Shown here: positions 7,544 through 7,571 of the stretch, piece by piece
How the letters are laid out: the number at the start of each line of letters is the position of its first letter
Numbering within the stretch: the first letter of the stretch is position 1
Assembly (NCBI GenBank): GCA_023417775.1
Contig: JAEZEJ010000051.1
Span: forward strand, 1 to 7,571
Source: Actinomycetes bacterium
GTDB lineage: Bacteria > Actinomycetota > Actinomycetes > Propionibacteriales > Nocardioidaceae
Direction: 5' to 3'
DNA length: 7,571 nt
Notes under the pieces: generated by a model
The model's database searches: none
What the model was told of the DNA's origin: nothing
What the model saw: only the letters and a program-made list of their open reading frames with translations
Program-made: the position numbers and the translations under genes

Positions 7544-7571
7544 CGATCGAGCAGCTGAACCCGGCCGGGAC
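7540..7571 (+). CDS. Start of next gene, expected sulfate permease (partial)
   Basis: A GTG at 7540 overlaps the stop of the sulfate-binding gene (GTGA) and opens a frame reading MTIEQLNPAG up to the window edge. Only about ten codons are visible, so the sequence itself does not identify the product. In sulfate-uptake operons the next gene is usually the CysT-type membrane permease, and coupling by a 4-nt overlap is typical. Confidence 0.55.
   Translation, partial: MTIEQLNPAG

Overview
The window is high-GC DNA with GTG as well as ATG starts. Its gene content (monomeric NADP isocitrate dehydrogenase, a DUF6230-type envelope protein, an AbiEi-like/DUF559 protein) fits an actinobacterium. Micrococcales is my best guess, inferred from family distribution and not proven by the sequence.

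Layout. (1) 34-633, minus: a small DUF6230-type membrane-anchored protein, with a GC hairpin after its stop (1-16) and a leader hairpin beside its ribosome binding site (649-672). (2) 634-820: divergent intergenic region with a promoter candidate for the minus gene. (3) 821-1429, plus: type I signal peptidase. (4) 1484-3151 as an open frame, plus: DHA2-type MFS drug exporter, probably leaderless. Its real family-like C-terminus is near residue 488; the rest is read-through into foreign sequence. (5) 2951-4107: a compact unit made of one minus-strand gene (2986-3942; AbiEi-like N-terminus plus DUF559/Vsr-like nuclease domain) enclosed by two inverted copies of a repeat of about 70 bp. Each copy carries a long hairpin. 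(6) 4108-6324, minus: monomeric isocitrate dehydrogenase, probably leaderless. (7) 6325-6505: divergent promoter region. (8) 6506-7543, plus: sulfate-binding lipoprotein, overlapping by 4 nt the start of a further gene (7540 onward) cut by the window edge, expected to be the sulfate permease.

The signal peptidase, MFS, isocitrate dehydrogenase and sulfate-uptake genes are ordinary housekeeping or transport genes and form no shared pathway here. The exception is the 2951-4107 unit. It sits between two convergent genes, starts within a few bases of both of their 3' ends, has lower G+C in the rows I counted, and has terminal repeats whose stems are conserved while the loops have diverged. I read it as a candidate nuclease-plus-hairpin mobile or selfish unit. 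The main alternative is two related transcription terminators flanking an acquired gene.
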